From: Chungangia koreensis
GTDB lineage: Bacteria; Bacillota; Bacilli; Bacillales_A; Planococcaceae
Direction of reading: 5' to 3'
Length of the DNA: 64,000 nucleotides
Assembly: GCF_042651785.1 (NCBI RefSeq)
Contig: NZ_JBHSEC010000002.1
Span: 124,001-188,000 of the forward strand
Shown: piece after piece, positions 44,468-54,193 of the stretch
How positions within the stretch are numbered: the stretch's first letter is position 1
How the letters are laid out: the number at the start of each line of letters is the position of its first letter
The notes under the pieces: model-generated
Seen by the model: only the letters and a program-made list of their open reading frames with translations
Database searches by the model: none
Told to the model about the DNA's origin: nothing
Translations under genes and position numbers: made by a program

Positions 44468-44486
44468 GCCAATTCTCCTTTCTGTT

Positions 44487-45215
44487 TTAAGAGCCCTCTG
44501 TATGCATAGGGGACATTCGGATCGAATTACTTTCTTCTAATGTCACCACAATATTATCATGGATCAGCTGATCGAAGACCCCCCCTTTCAGCTGGATAGC
44601 CGGAAGGAGAACATCAGTATCACCAATGGCTTCAATCGTGAAAGGAGCTGGATACTGATTAGTTCCGATTGTGATGACAGGGCCTGTACATTTGATATAA
44701 GTACTTTCGTCTATTCTTTGCCCGTTGACGGCAATCGCCTGTGCGCCTGAAATTCTCAATTCATGGATCACCTTGAAAATATGGCTTTCATGGACGATGT
44801 ATTCGTTTGGATTCATAGTAGCGGGATCGTATTCCGCATCTTCGAGCTTCACTTTGAGACCTTCACCTTTGGCAGGCACACTCCCAAGTAATAAGCGGAG
44901 ATCCTTAGCCTCTTCTGCAAGTTTCGAATAGCTTTCTTCACCTTCGGAAAATGATTTCTCATATTCCCTGATTTGCTCCCGCTTGGCCGTCAGCTCCTCG
45001 GTCAATTCTTTATTCCTTTCCATTTGTTTGATCAGCTCATCCCGATATTTGCCTTCGTGTTCAGCAACAGAATTTCCGGCTAACGATTCACGTGGATCAT
45101 TTTTAGAAAGACTATAGGAATAACTGAGGATAAACCCTAAAATCAGAAAAACGGCTGCAAGAATGATCCCGCCCCCGACTTTGCCATTATTCTTCATTTT
45201 CTTGTTGTTCCTCAT
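44487..45215 (-). CDS. ylxW: DUF881 family protein (YlxW type)
   Basis: 242 residues with the same plan as its downstream neighbour: N-terminal helix (GGGIILAAVFLILGFILSY), coiled coil rich in Glu/Lys, then the DUF881 domain (GLKVKLEDA, HELRISGAQAIAVNGQRI, YPAPFTIEAIG). ATG 45215 has GGAGAGGAGG 9 bp upstream and overlaps divIB by 29 bp; ATG 45197 is a possible shorter start. Confidence 0.9.
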   Translation of the reverse strand: MRNNKKMKNNGKVGGGIILAAVFLILGFILSYSYSLSKNDPRESLAGNSVAEHEGKYRDELIKQMERNKELTEELTAKREQIREYEKSFSEGEESYSKLAEEAKDLRLLLGSVPAKGEGLKVKLEDAEYDPATMNPNEYIVHESHIFKVIHELRISGAQAIAVNGQRIDESTYIKCTGPVITIGTNQYPAPFTIEAIGDTDVLLPAIQLKGGVFDQLIHDNIVVTLEESNSIRMSPMHTEGS

Positions 45216-46011
45216 TAACTTCAGCCTCCTCTCCTTCCACTAAATCCTCATCAGGAAGATCAGGACCGTATACTTCCTGATACGGACTGAAAAAGGAACC
45301 CACTTCTAAATCTATAACACCATATTGACCCGTTGGAATTTGAGTCACTATTGATGGGTAGTACTTCATTTTTTCAGACAATGATGGAATTAGCGCTCTA
45401 ACTTCGTTCCCATCATTCATGAATATTTGTAGTGAAAATTGATCCTGCTTATTTGGCGTATATCGAATCTGAGAAATTAATGGAAGAATATCACTCGGCA
45501 TATCCTGCAATTCCTTGGTCATTCTCTTCAGGATATGCTGCTCAGAAAAACCGCTAAGAATTGGTGCGTCTAATATCATATCCTTTTGTTTCTGAGGAAA
45601 AGTTGTCCCATTTTCTAATAGGTGCATATATTCCCCATCTTTTTCAATGAAAGCAAGTCGATCCCATTCTTTTATTGAAATGGAAATTTCATTGATCCAA
45701 CCACGTTTTACAGTCGCTTCCTTGACTTCGTTACTTGACATAAGAGTTTTCTCGATTGCACCAGCCCGGAATCCCCACATGGACATTCCGTTTTCCAATC
45801 CACTTTTTTCTATGTACGCTTCATTACTATTCAGTGATGCACCATCAACATGAATACGGGAGATATGGCTAAAATCCGATTGGAAATACAAGAGACCTGT
45901 TAGCGTGAATAGGAAAATGAAAATGAGTAGAAAGAATTTTCGGTTCGTCCGTTTTTTTCTTCTCTCCCGCAAAGTAGGGATCCGTTCTTCAATATCAATA
46001 ATCTTATCCAA
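45187..46011 (-). CDS. divIB: Cell division protein DivIB/FtsQ
   Basis: 274 residues: short cytosolic basic head (RERRKKRTNRKFF), one membrane helix (LLIFIFLFTLTGLLYF), the POTRA domain beginning ISRIHVDGASLNSNEAYIEKSGLENG, the beta domain and an acidic C-terminal tail (EDLVEGEEAEVNEEQQENEE). It scaffolds the FtsL-DivIC-PBP2B complex. The start is TTG at 46011 with GGAGG 8 bp upstream. In Bacillus subtilis murG and murB lie between spoVE and this gene; they are absent here. Confidence 0.94.
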   Translation of the reverse strand: MDKIIDIEERIPTLRERRKKRTNRKFFLLIFIFLFTLTGLLYFQSDFSHISRIHVDGASLNSNEAYIEKSGLENGMSMWGFRAGAIEKTLMSSNEVKEATVKRGWINEISISIKEWDRLAFIEKDGEYMHLLENGTTFPQKQKDMILDAPILSGFSEQHILKRMTKELQDMPSDILPLISQIRYTPNKQDQFSLQIFMNDGNEVRALIPSLSEKMKYYPSIVTQIPTGQYGVIDLEVGSFFSPYQEVYGPDLPDEDLVEGEEAEVNEEQQENEE

Positions 46012-46031
46012 GAAATAGGCCTCCTTTCCAA

Positions 46032-47150
46032 TCAGTTTTTCTTATGGGTTGAAAAATTCAGTATGATGCCTACGCAAATCCAAGCAGCGAGGAGCGACGA
46101 GCCGCCGTAACTGATGAAGGGCAATGTAACACCCGTTACAGGTAATAGACCGATAACTACACCTACATTTAAAAAAGTCTGAAACCCGATCATACTAATA
46201 ATGCTGACTATCATGAAGAACGCCAACTGAGAGCCTGCCCTTGCAGCAAGTCCGAAACCGGACATGATCATTATGAAGAATAAGAAAAGAACAGCGCTAG
46301 CACCAATGAATCCGATTTCCTCTGCAATAATAGAAAAAATGAAATCATTCTGTGGTTCCGGAAGATATAAGTACTTTTGGCGACTATAGCCGTATCCGTG
46401 ACCAAAGAGTCCAGCAGGACCAATGGCCATCAACGATTGAATCCCTTGAAAACCAGTTCCAAGAGGATCACTCCATGGATCTAAATACGCTTTTATACGA
46501 TCCAAACGATATGGGGCTGATGCAATTAAGGCAGTTAAAGCACCAACTCCTAAAAATGCCAATAAGACAAAGAATTTCATTGGATATCCAGCAATCAGCA
46601 GTAAAATGAAAGCCGATACCACTAAAATGACCGCTGAGCCGAAATCCGGCTGCAGCATTATGAGTCCCGCTGGGAGGAGTATCAGGATGAAATGAAGATA
46701 ATTGAATATCTTCCCTCTTTGCGGAACCACACTCAATTTACAAGAAAGTTTAGCAAGTAATGCGATTTTAGCAAATTCAGCCGGCTGGAGGTTAATCGGT
46801 CCGAGTGCTATCCAACTTTGAGAACCGTTCCTTACTACCCCGATACCAGGAATCAGTACAGCAACGAGCAGCAATAGTGACAGTATGTAGATCACATTCC
46901 AAAACTTTTCGTTTCGAATGAGCTCGGATTTCGTAATTGCATAAGCAAGCGTACCTGCAATTGCCAAATAGATTGCTTGCTTCAATAGGAATGGGGCTGA
47001 ATTGCCGTAATGGACTTGCCCCCAATAAGTACCTGCTGAATAGACAAAACTTAGTCCTACTAATGACAATAGCACGACGGAGGACAGAAACGTCCACTTC
47101 AATTTTTGATCCAGTACGTGCATCCTTTCGGTGTAAAATTTATGGACCAT
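46032..47150 (-). CDS. ftsW: SEDS family peptidoglycan glycosyltransferase (FtsW/SpoVE)
   Basis: 372 residues with about ten membrane helices. SEDS motifs are visible: GVVRNGSQSWIALGPINLQPAEFAK, LQPDFGSAV, the DPWSDPLGTGFQGIQSLMAIG loop and LPEPQNDFIFSIIAEEIGF, ending PFISYGGSSLL. Its position after murD is that of spoVE in Bacillus subtilis, so it could be the sporulation enzyme paired with SpoVD upstream, the vegetative FtsW, or serve both. ATG 47150 has AGGA 7 bp upstream; a second ATG at 47123 is joined to its AAAGG and less likely. Confidence 0.9.
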   Translation of the reverse strand: MVHKFYTERMHVLDQKLKWTFLSSVVLLSLVGLSFVYSAGTYWGQVHYGNSAPFLLKQAIYLAIAGTLAYAITKSELIRNEKFWNVIYILSLLLLVAVLIPGIGVVRNGSQSWIALGPINLQPAEFAKIALLAKLSCKLSVVPQRGKIFNYLHFILILLPAGLIMLQPDFGSAVILVVSAFILLLIAGYPMKFFVLLAFLGVGALTALIASAPYRLDRIKAYLDPWSDPLGTGFQGIQSLMAIGPAGLFGHGYGYSRQKYLYLPEPQNDFIFSIIAEEIGFIGASAVLFLFFIMIMSGFGLAARAGSQLAFFMIVSIISMIGFQTFLNVGVVIGLLPVTGVTLPFISYGGSSLLAAWICVGIILNFSTHKKN

Positions 47151-47168
47151 GGAAGGGTCCTAAAATCA

Positions 47169-48518
47169 TTAAATCTTCATAACGGCTCGGATAAATTCAT
47201 CACCGCGCATTTCAAAATTCGGATATTGATCCCAACTTGCACAAGCTGGTGAAAGGAGAATGACATCCCCTTCTTCTGAAATAGCAACCGCCTTTTCTAC
47301 AATATCATCCATTCCATCCGCTTTCATGATGTCTGTGATTCCACATGACCTTCCAAACTCTTCCAAGCGATCAGCTGTTTCACCAAAAACAACCATCCCT
47401 TTTACATCATTCATATTGCCACGCATCTCTTCAAATGAGTGTCCTCGATCCAAACCGCCACATAACAAAATTGTTGGCTGCCTGAACGCTTCGAGTGCAC
47501 TTTTTGTCGCTAACGTATTCGTTGCTTTGGAATCATTATAAAATTTTCTTTTGTTCCATTCCCTTACGTATTGGGTTCGATGCCTAACACCAGTGAAGGA
47601 CGATAGAACGTGGACAATAGTTTCCACAGTACAACCGGATAAAAGTGCTGCAGCAGTCGCACAAAGTATATTTTCCAAGTTGTGTTTACCTGGAAGTGCA
47701 ATGATCGAACGTTTCAGCAAAGCCTCTCCTTGCCAATACACCATCTCTTCGTCCGCGCTAATTCCTACATCAGTCTTTCCAGATACAGAAAACGGAATTT
47801 TTTTTGCAACGGACTTCTCAGCATAGGAACACACGATTTCTTGTTCGGAATTGTAGATTAACCAATCATCACTAGTCTGATTAGACGTAATTTTAAATTT
47901 CGCTTCACCGTAGGCATCAAAATCTCCGTGATAATCCAGATGTGCTTCATAGAGATTTGTCCAAATGGCAATAGTAGGTCTGAACTTTTGAGTTCCCATC
48001 AACTGAAATGAAGAAAGCTCTGTGACAATCACTTGATCAGCTTCCGCTTTTTCCGCAACAGAACATGCAACTGTCCCAATATTTCCTGCAATCAGCGGTC
48101 TCTTCCCTCCAATATTGAGAAGATGATAGAGGAGAGTCGTTGTCGTTGTTTTACCATTTGAACCAGTAATTCCGATAAACGGTGCCTCACTGATCAAATA
48201 TGCAAGCTCTACTTCGGTAAAAACAGGAATTCCTCTATGGATTGCATCTTCTACAATCGGGTTATCATAACGGATTCCAGGGTTCTTAATCACGTATTCA
48301 AACCCTTCGTCCAATATATGTTCCGGATGATACCCACAAATTACAGTAATACCTTCACTTAGAAGGAATTGGGCATCCGGGCTGTCTTCAAATGGCTGCC
48401 GGTCATTGACGGTAACGAAGGCGCCTAACTTATGTAGGAGCTGGGCAGCTGCTACTCCACTTTTCGCCAAGCCCAAGATTAGTACCTTTTTCTGTTGAAA
48501 ATCGGTAATCTCCTTCAA
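47169..48518 (-). CDS. murD: UDP-N-acetylmuramoylalanine-D-glutamate ligase
   Basis: 449 residues, Mur ligase adding D-Glu to UDP-MurNAc-L-Ala. ATP loop GITGSNGKTTTTTLL, central HLDYHGDFDAY region and DSKATN motif are present. The start is TTG at 48518, immediately after the mraY stop (TAATTG), with GGAGGTG upstream inside mraY. Confidence 0.97.
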   Translation of the reverse strand: MKEITDFQQKKVLILGLAKSGVAAAQLLHKLGAFVTVNDRQPFEDSPDAQFLLSEGITVICGYHPEHILDEGFEYVIKNPGIRYDNPIVEDAIHRGIPVFTEVELAYLISEAPFIGITGSNGKTTTTTLLYHLLNIGGKRPLIAGNIGTVACSVAEKAEADQVIVTELSSFQLMGTQKFRPTIAIWTNLYEAHLDYHGDFDAYGEAKFKITSNQTSDDWLIYNSEQEIVCSYAEKSVAKKIPFSVSGKTDVGISADEEMVYWQGEALLKRSIIALPGKHNLENILCATAAALLSGCTVETIVHVLSSFTGVRHRTQYVREWNKRKFYNDSKATNTLATKSALEAFRQPTILLCGGLDRGHSFEEMRGNMNDVKGMVVFGETADRLEEFGRSCGITDIMKADGMDDIVEKAVAISEEGDVILLSPACASWDQYPNFEMRGDEFIRAVMKI

Positions 48519-49490
48519 TTAGAACACCTCCCATAACACCGCTGATAAAGCGGCAAGTAAAGCAATACCCCAAAACGTTAAAACAATTCTCCACTCCGAC
48601 CAACCCACTAATTCAAAATGATGATGGATTGGGCTCATCTTAAAGATCCGTTTACCCGTTGTCTTGAAACTGATGACTTGTAGGATTACCGACAGGGTTT
48701 CAATAACGAATATGACACCAATAAGCAGTAGAGTGAATTCCTGTTTCATGAGAACAGAAAGCATGGCAAGCACTCCACCGAGTGCAAGGGAACCAGTATC
48801 CCCCATGAACACTTTTGCAGGGTTAATGTTAAACAAGAGGAAGCCTAATAACGCACCCGTGACTGCAAAAGCAAATACAGCCAAGTCGTTTTGACCGTAG
48901 ATTAATGCCAATACCCCAAATGCTGCAAATGAAATAGATGACGTCCCTCCAACAAGACCGTCCAGCCCATCGGAAAGATTAACGGCGTTTGAAAAGCCCA
49001 CTAACCAGAAAATGAGGAACGCAATGTAGAGAATTCCCAGATCAAACGAAACATCAGTGAACGGCAAAGTAAGTGTTGTCTGGAATGGTCCTAATCTCAA
49101 TAAGAAATAAGCAATGATTGAAATAACGATTTGCCCGATCAGTTTTTGAATAGAGGTTAGACCTAAGTTCCTTTTTAACACGACTTTTATAAAGTCATCG
49201 AGGAAACCGATAAGTCCAAATCCGACTAAAACGATTAGTAAGACCACCGTTTGGGTGGTAAGTAATTCAAAGTAATAAGAAAGGACCAACGTGGTCAGAA
49301 TGATTGAAACGATGAAAATCACGCCGCCCATCGTTGGTGTACCTGCTTTTTTCTGGTGAGCTTCCGGTCCTTCTTCGCGTATGCTTTGCCCAAATTTCAT
49401 CTTTCGCAAAACTGGGATCAGCAAAAATCCACCGATTATTGAAATAGCGAAGGAAGTCGAAAGAATCACGAGTGTAGTAGCGAGTGTCAT
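48519..49490 (-). CDS. mraY: Phospho-N-acetylmuramoyl-pentapeptide-transferase
   Basis: 323 residues, polytopic enzyme making lipid I. Seen: GTPTMGG near the N-terminus, the catalytic LDDFIKV, NAVNLSDGLDGL, MGDTGSLALGG and HHHFELVGW. AAAGGAG is 8 bp before the ATG. In Bacillus subtilis murE lies between spoVD and mraY; here the gap is 57 bp and murE is missing. Confidence 0.97.
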   Translation of the reverse strand: MTLATTLVILSTSFAISIIGGFLLIPVLRKMKFGQSIREEGPEAHQKKAGTPTMGGVIFIVSIILTTLVLSYYFELLTTQTVVLLIVLVGFGLIGFLDDFIKVVLKRNLGLTSIQKLIGQIVISIIAYFLLRLGPFQTTLTLPFTDVSFDLGILYIAFLIFWLVGFSNAVNLSDGLDGLVGGTSSISFAAFGVLALIYGQNDLAVFAFAVTGALLGFLLFNINPAKVFMGDTGSLALGGVLAMLSVLMKQEFTLLLIGVIFVIETLSVILQVISFKTTGKRIFKMSPIHHHFELVGWSEWRIVLTFWGIALLAALSAVLWEVF

Positions 49491-49547
49491 AAGTAATCTC
49501 CTTTAAACCAATGAAGTTCATTTATTTCTTCAACTAAATTATGTATG

Positions 49548-51554
49548 TTAGTGGGAATGGTCATGTGCTTGATCCTCTTTTACTGGATCAGTTTCCCCCT
49601 CTTTGTTAGAAGGATTCCCTTCTTCTGTTTGTTTATCGGCTGTGTAGTCCGTATAAACATGGATTATATCAGTATCCCGAATTAATCCGCCCGCTCTCGG
49701 AAGCTGCGTTAATATCTGGTCACCGGAACCATGCCATTCAAGCTTGAATGGGTACATGAGTTTACCAATTTCGGACTTGGTCTTGCCAGTCAGATCAGGA
49801 ACTCTATACGTTAACTGATCTCCCCACCGGTATTCTTTTTCGATTTGTCCTTCACGCGGCTCAATATTGAGTATGGGCTGAATATCCTCCAAAATGTTAC
49901 CGACAATCGGTGCCGCGATGACTCCGCCGAACTGCATGGCATGCTTCGGATTGTCAACAGCTACATAGACAACAATTTGTGGATCATCTGCAGGAGCGAA
50001 TCCTATAAATGATACAATATATTCTCCATCTTTGTATCGGCCATTTTCTGCCTTTTGTGCAGTACCAGTTTTTCCACCTACACGAAGTTCATCAACAAAG
50101 GCATTTCTTCCAGAACCGTTTGCCACTACTGACTCCAAGGCTTCTCGAACTTGTTTGGATGTCTCTTCACTAATTACCTGCCTCTTAAGCTCTGGCTCGA
50201 ACTGCTCGATGACTTCACCAGTTTCAGAGTCCTTGATGGCTTTCACGATATATGGCCGGTATAATTTACCGCCATTCACAGCAGCAGCAACTGCCTGCAC
50301 TTGTTGGATCGGTGTAACTGAAATCCCTTGGCCGAATGAGGTCGTCGCATGTTCGACCGGTCCATAATTTTCTGGAGAGAATAGAATTCCCTTCGCCTCC
50401 CCGGCAATATTGGAGCCGGTTTTTTCACCGAATCCGAAATCACGTATGTATTGGCTCAGCTTTTCCTCGCCTACACGCCTTCCCAACTCAATGAAACCCG
50501 GGTTGCAAGAGTTTTCTACCACTTCCAGGAACGACTGGTGGCCATGGCCTTCTCGTTTCCAACAACGTAATCTCGTATCTTCGACAATTGCATACCCCGG
50601 ATCATAGAAATGGTCATTTTGTAAATCCACTTTCCCTTCCTCTAATGCAGCACTTAATGTAATGATCTTGAATGTAGATCCCGGTTCAAACGTCATCCAG
50701 ACCGGTAAGTTCCGATTATAGATGGAAGGATCCACTTTCGAGTAATTAGAAGGATGGAATGTCGGAGTAGAAGCCAATGCTAAGATTTGGCCAGTTTTGA
50801 CATCCATTGCGATGGCAAGCGCCTGATCTGCTTCATATTGAAGGGTTGCCTGTTTAAGTTCCCTTTCTACAACCCGTTGAACGTCAAGATCAATGGTCAA
50901 TTCAACCGTCGATCCCTGTTTCCCCTTCTTCCAGCCATCCTCTACGTGTGGGAGCGGTATCTGTTTCGCATCCGTGAATAGCCTGATAATATCTTCTTTA
51001 CCTTTTAACTGTTTTTCATATTGATATTCAAGACCGGCCAAGCCTTGCATATCGTATCCTGTAAAACCTAAAGTCCTTGACAATAAATCTCCATAAGGGT
51101 AGTCACGAACATAGTCTACACCGGTGTAAATACCCGGAATATTCATTTGCTGAATTTCCATCGCCTGCTCATGAGTAATATTCTTGGCTTCAGGGGCTAA
51201 TTTGACTAAATAGGTCCTTTGGGACATTTTCTTTACTAACCGCTCTTTCTCTACATCTATTACCGAGGCAAGTTGCTCCGCTACTTTCTCCACATTCTTA
51301 TTTTGAGCGGGCATGAAATAGAGAGTAGGAGCAAGTTTGCTTCCGGCAATCACATTCCCATTCCGGTCTGTTATTTCACCCCTAAGGCCTGCGAAGGGGA
51401 TTTCCCTGTCCCAATTTTCTTCCGCTTTTGCAGTCAGCCAATCGTGCCTGATGACTTGCACATGGAACAGTTTTCCGATCAGTGCTAAGAACAGAACGAA
51501 TACACCGATCCATACAAGGCGCAGCCGTTTCTTTGTCTTATATTGAATATGCAG
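49548..51554 (-). CDS. spoVD: Penicillin-binding protein SpoVD (class B transpeptidase, PASTA) with apparent CTG start
   Basis: 668 residues if started at CTG 51554. The upstream frame has a stop (TAA at 51568-51570) and no ATG, GTG or TTG before GTG 51461. Starting at that GTG would delete the basic head and membrane helix (HIQYKTKKRLRLVWIGVFVLFLALIG) that every family member has. AAGGTGGG stands 7 bp before the CTG. The dimerisation domain follows (RGEITDRNGNVIAG), then the transpeptidase with EPGSTFKI (SxxK), NSCNPGF (SxN) and GGKTGTAQ (KTG), and one PASTA repeat (YRVPDLTGKTKSEIGKL) and a polar His-rich tail. SpoVD makes spore cortex; a vegetative role is possible. Confidence 0.9.
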   Translation of the reverse strand: MHIQYKTKKRLRLVWIGVFVLFLALIGKLFHVQVIRHDWLTAKAEENWDREIPFAGLRGEITDRNGNVIAGSKLAPTLYFMPAQNKNVEKVAEQLASVIDVEKERLVKKMSQRTYLVKLAPEAKNITHEQAMEIQQMNIPGIYTGVDYVRDYPYGDLLSRTLGFTGYDMQGLAGLEYQYEKQLKGKEDIIRLFTDAKQIPLPHVEDGWKKGKQGSTVELTIDLDVQRVVERELKQATLQYEADQALAIAMDVKTGQILALASTPTFHPSNYSKVDPSIYNRNLPVWMTFEPGSTFKIITLSAALEEGKVDLQNDHFYDPGYAIVEDTRLRCWKREGHGHQSFLEVVENSCNPGFIELGRRVGEEKLSQYIRDFGFGEKTGSNIAGEAKGILFSPENYGPVEHATTSFGQGISVTPIQQVQAVAAAVNGGKLYRPYIVKAIKDSETGEVIEQFEPELKRQVISEETSKQVREALESVVANGSGRNAFVDELRVGGKTGTAQKAENGRYKDGEYIVSFIGFAPADDPQIVVYVAVDNPKHAMQFGGVIAAPIVGNILEDIQPILNIEPREGQIEKEYRWGDQLTYRVPDLTGKTKSEIGKLMYPFKLEWHGSGDQILTQLPRAGGLIRDTDIIHVYTDYTADKQTEEGNPSNKEGETDPVKEDQAHDHSH

Positions 51555-51615
51555 TACAATCCCACCTTATTGTTTTTAATTCAACGTATGATAAGGATTG
51601 TCTTACTATTCAAAA

Positions 51616-53814
51616 CTAATCTTGGGGAAGGCTGTTTTCTTCATTTTCACTATTCATATTGTTATAAACCTCTGCAGGTGTTTGTAGTTTTAGGACGACC
51701 GGTGAGTTACCTGATGCTATATTACCTGCAGAAACACTCTGACTGTGGACAAACCCTTCACCAGACGTTTCGATCCGGAGTCCAGACATCTCTTTGAATA
51801 TAAGCACATTCCGTTTTGACCATCCCGTGAAGTCAGGTAGTGTTGCTTGCCCTTCTGTTTTAAGGAATACACGTTGTCCCTTTAATATTTCAGTTTTTTT
51901 AGCTGGATACTGCTCAGTAATCTTCCCACCATCTCCAACAACGACCGGGACTAATCCGGTGTTTTTCAATTCCTGGATAACAGCTTGACTTTCTTTTCCT
52001 TCATAATCACCTAAAGAAGTTTTTTCCACTTTTATGTCACTTGAAGGCTCAATGCTTAAATATTTCAAACTATTCTCTGTAACAGAAGTGAAGATTTCAG
52101 CAACCGGCTGAGAACCGATTTCTGTTACTTTCAATTGCGGCTGCTGAACAGCGATATATACTAACAGCTCCGGGTCTTCAGCAGGAGCCATCCCTAAAAA
52201 CGAATAGAGGAAGTCATTTTTGCCCCATAAATAATTCCCCGTTTTCGGATCAGGAATTTGTGCAGTACCTGTTTTACCCGCAACAGTATATCCATCGAGA
52301 GCAAAGCGTTTAGCTGTACCTTTTTCCGCAGTTACGGTAGAGGCCATGATTTTCCGCACTTCTTCCGCTGTTTTTGATGAGATGGGTTTCGCTTTTTCGG
52401 ATGGTTCATTATCCTTAACAATCTCTTCTGTGTTTGGATCCACGATTTTATCAATGATATATGGCTCCATCATCTTTCCATCATTCGCAATGGCTGTGCC
52501 TGCTTGAATCATTTGAATCGGTGTTACGGTTGTTCCTTGACCGAATGAGGTAGTCAAGCGTTCACTTGGCCAGTTGTCCAAGATCGTCCCTGTCGCCTCA
52601 TTTGGCAGGTCAATACCTGTTTTTCCACCAAATCCAAACTTACGGACATATTCGATGAAAGTTCTGTCTCCCAAATTCTCAAGCAAATACGCCATCGCAA
52701 CATTTGAAGAACGCTGAAAGCCCTCCAAATAGGTAATACGCCCCCAACCGTTACCGCCGTTATGGTCCCGAATAGTCTGATCAAGTAACTTATACCTGCC
52801 TGACTGGTAAGTCGCTCCTGGATTCCATTTTCCTTCTTCAATGGCGGCAGCTAATGTGATGATTTTCATCGTAGAACCTGGTTCAATTGTATTTTCAACT
52901 GCATCATTGAGCCAGTTCGATGTCAATCCATCCAGTGTTTGAGGGTTAAAAGATGGCCGTTGACTCATTGCTAAAATCGCACCGGTCTTCGGATCTGCAA
53001 CGATAGCCACCATTTTCGCCGGTTCATATTCTGTCTCAACCCGGTTCATCGCATCTTCCAGAAAGCTTTGGATTGTTTTATCCAGCGTTAAGTAAATGTC
53101 TTGGCCGTTTTGAGCAGGAGTTAATATTTGTTCCTTATTAGGAAGCAAATAACCCCATAAATCACTTTTGTAACTTAACTTCCCGTCTTTACCGGTTAAT
53201 TCTTCATTATATGTGCGCTCAAGTCCCATTTTACCGTTTGTCGTGACTTTTCCTTCTTCATTTTCTTCTTTTAAAGCAAAACCGATCAAATGGGATGCAA
53301 ACTTCCCGTTAGGATAAAGCCTTTTCAAATCCCGTTCAAATACGATTCCCGGTAGTCCTTCTTGCTGGATTTTCAGCATGGTATCATGACTGATATCCCG
53401 GCCAGCTTTTCCAAATTCCACTTGATATTTCCCATTCATCGACAGTCGTTCAAAAATTTCCTCTTCCGATAAAGGAATGTACTCGGCCAAAACTTGTGCA
53501 GTTTTTTCCGGGTCGACGACATGTCTTGGATGTTCTACATCATTTGTGGCCTGGGGACTTAAAATGGCAATCAGTCGGTAACTCAACGTATCTTTAGCGA
53601 TTGTTTCGCCGCTCTGGTCGTAAATAACTCCTCTGCTTGCGCTAAGAGTAGTCTCACGCGAATATTTTTTATCTGCCAATGCAGCCAAAGCTTGTCCTTC
53701 CGCCTCACCAGTCGCTTGAATCAGAAACATTCTGACGAATAATACAAAAAAGAGCCCTCCATATAGCAAAAACATAAGAAAGGCTCCCCATTGAAAACGG
53801 AATTTCTTCTTCAT
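51616..53814 (-). CDS. pbpB: Class B penicillin-binding protein 2B (division transpeptidase, PASTA)
   Basis: 732 residues: N-terminal basic head and membrane helix (FLMFLLYGGLFFVLFVRMFLI), dimerisation domain (SRGVIYDQSGETIAKD), transpeptidase with EPGSTMKII, QRSSNVAMAYL (SxN) and AGKTGTAQI, then two C-terminal PASTA repeats (VEKTSLGDYEGKESQAVIQEL; TLPDFTGWSKRNVLIFKE). It is the septal crosslinking enzyme that works with FtsW. It overlaps ftsL by 4 bp (ATGA). Confidence 0.96.
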   Translation of the reverse strand: MKKKFRFQWGAFLMFLLYGGLFFVLFVRMFLIQATGEAEGQALAALADKKYSRETTLSASRGVIYDQSGETIAKDTLSYRLIAILSPQATNDVEHPRHVVDPEKTAQVLAEYIPLSEEEIFERLSMNGKYQVEFGKAGRDISHDTMLKIQQEGLPGIVFERDLKRLYPNGKFASHLIGFALKEENEEGKVTTNGKMGLERTYNEELTGKDGKLSYKSDLWGYLLPNKEQILTPAQNGQDIYLTLDKTIQSFLEDAMNRVETEYEPAKMVAIVADPKTGAILAMSQRPSFNPQTLDGLTSNWLNDAVENTIEPGSTMKIITLAAAIEEGKWNPGATYQSGRYKLLDQTIRDHNGGNGWGRITYLEGFQRSSNVAMAYLLENLGDRTFIEYVRKFGFGGKTGIDLPNEATGTILDNWPSERLTTSFGQGTTVTPIQMIQAGTAIANDGKMMEPYIIDKIVDPNTEEIVKDNEPSEKAKPISSKTAEEVRKIMASTVTAEKGTAKRFALDGYTVAGKTGTAQIPDPKTGNYLWGKNDFLYSFLGMAPAEDPELLVYIAVQQPQLKVTEIGSQPVAEIFTSVTENSLKYLSIEPSSDIKVEKTSLGDYEGKESQAVIQELKNTGLVPVVVGDGGKITEQYPAKKTEILKGQRVFLKTEGQATLPDFTGWSKRNVLIFKEMSGLRIETSGEGFVHSQSVSAGNIASGNSPVVLKLQTPAEVYNNMNSENEENSLPQD

Positions 53815-54179
53815 TGTCCAGGCACTACCTTTACATTCTGCTTTTCAAACTCAAGACCAAGTTCTTTAGCCTTTTCCCAAATACGGTCGTATGTAGAAAG
53901 CTCGCTGACTTGAATGGACAAATCCGTATTCTCTTTTTTCGTTTCTTCAATCTTAGATTCAATTGCTTGAATATCCTTATTTGTCGCAGTGATTGTCGCC
54001 TGTGTATTTAACATCATAATGGCAAAACCCGCCACAATGGAAAAGAAGAAAATCATAAGCATATATTCGCCCTTAGTAAATATCTTCGGAGCGCGTTTCT
54101 TTTGTTTTCGTTTTGCCGGGACATGAGGTGTCACCGGTTGTGAAATCATTTCCTCACGGCGTCTAAGTGGTGCAGCCAT
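53811..54179 (-). CDS. ftsL: Cell division protein FtsL
   Basis: 122 residues: a basic cytosolic head (PAKRKQKKRAPKIFTKGE), a single membrane helix (YMLMIFFFSIVAGFAIMML) and a short extracellular coiled coil ending AKELGLEFEKQNVKVVPGQ. It bridges DivIC/DivIB and the septal synthase. It is a weakly conserved family; assignment rests on topology and its place between rsmH and pbpB. Confidence 0.93.
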   Translation of the reverse strand: MAAPLRRREEMISQPVTPHVPAKRKQKKRAPKIFTKGEYMLMIFFFSIVAGFAIMMLNTQATITATNKDIQAIESKIEETKKENTDLSIQVSELSTYDRIWEKAKELGLEFEKQNVKVVPGQ

Positions 54180-54193
54180 TTTTCAGTTCCCCC

